Positions 63,921 to 64,000 of a DNA stretch of 64,000 bases are shown here, piece by piece (position 1 is the first letter of the stretch; the number at the start of each line of letters is the position of its first letter). Source of the stretch: Epiperipatus broadwayi (lineage: Eukaryota > Onychophora > Udeonychophora > Euonychophora > Peripatidae); assembly GCA_028023455.1 (NCBI GenBank), contig JAQFVV010013075.1, forward strand, positions 215,255 through 279,254, given 5' to 3'. Under the pieces are notes generated by a model. That model was not told the DNA's origin. It searched no databases and saw nothing but the letters and a program-made list of their open reading frames with translations. The translations under genes and the position numbers were made by a program.

Positions 63921-64000
63921 GCCATTACAATTTGGTTACTAGCCAAATTTATAGTAATGTGCATGTAGAAAAGGTAAACCAAAAATCATCATCACAATTT
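63918..64000 (+). mobile_element. Start of a second TGTGCCATTAC element (runs off the window)
   Basis: TGTGCCATTACAATTTGG follows (AT)n directly and matches 22525 onward (GTAATGTGCATG, AAATCATCA). CATTACAATTTGG pairs with CCAAATTTATAGTAATG, the same hairpin as in the first copy with one base pair exchanged on both sides. Confidence 0.65.

Overview
This window is very AT-rich, intron- and repeat-dominated eukaryotic DNA. It contains no complete host protein-coding gene that I can recognise. Most of it is old, broken transposable elements nested in (TA)n and other microsatellites. The mixture is animal-like and most consistent with an invertebrate: Penelope-like elements with GIY-YIG nucleases, a CR1-like LINE with an SGNH esterase segment, an RTE-type LINE tail, and a Ty3-like LTR element. 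I cannot assign a phylum from sequence alone.

Layout. 0.26-1.03 kb: 3' end of a LINE reverse-transcriptase ORF (+). 1.7-2.5 kb: a large imperfect palindrome. 3.1-7.2 kb: a decayed LINE on the minus strand (finger, RT, APE endonuclease, remnant of esterase). 7.3-8.5 kb: remnant of a Penelope-like element (-), split by a 574-bp insertion with 13-bp target-site duplications; the insertion holds a 452-bp unit with a hammerhead ribozyme-like motif. 9.95-12.9 kb: repeat family B, interrupted by a 2.17-kb insertion with TGTAA/TTACA ends (family A). 14.5-22.5 kb: an LTR retrotransposon with 2.36-kb LTRs, primer-binding site, polypurine tract and a broken gag, but no pol. 22.5-29.5 kb: two further anonymous elements whose ends abut (TA)n. 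30.6-31.0 kb: polypurine block. 35.0-35.1 kb: a very short tRNA-derived SINE with a 16-bp duplication. 36.5-37.1 kb: a CpG-rich island with a TATA box and strong splice donor, the best candidate for host regulatory or exonic DNA. 40.5-43 kb: gag zinc-knuckle remnant between diverged direct repeats. 43.0-44.3 kb: second family-A copy, inverted. 45.2-46.4 kb: second LINE copy (-) keeping the esterase. 46.4-56.4 kb: AT-rich DNA with no recognised gene. 56.5-57.8 kb: second family-B copy with a huge (ATT)n expansion and an RTE LINE tail. 58.6-60.85 kb: a 2.2-kb head-to-head palindrome of Penelope-like 3' ends. 61.0-62.7 kb: a third LTR/gag copy, internally deleted. 63.8-64 kb: long (AT)n and an element end.

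The parts do not form one pathway. What recurs is the insertion context: element ends of the form TTGT.../...ACAA directly against (TA)n, often with a hairpin at the end. The most unusual candidate system is the hammerhead-bearing 452-bp unit at 7.76-8.34 kb, which shows a head-to-tail junction as expected of a circular or tandem RNA intermediate.
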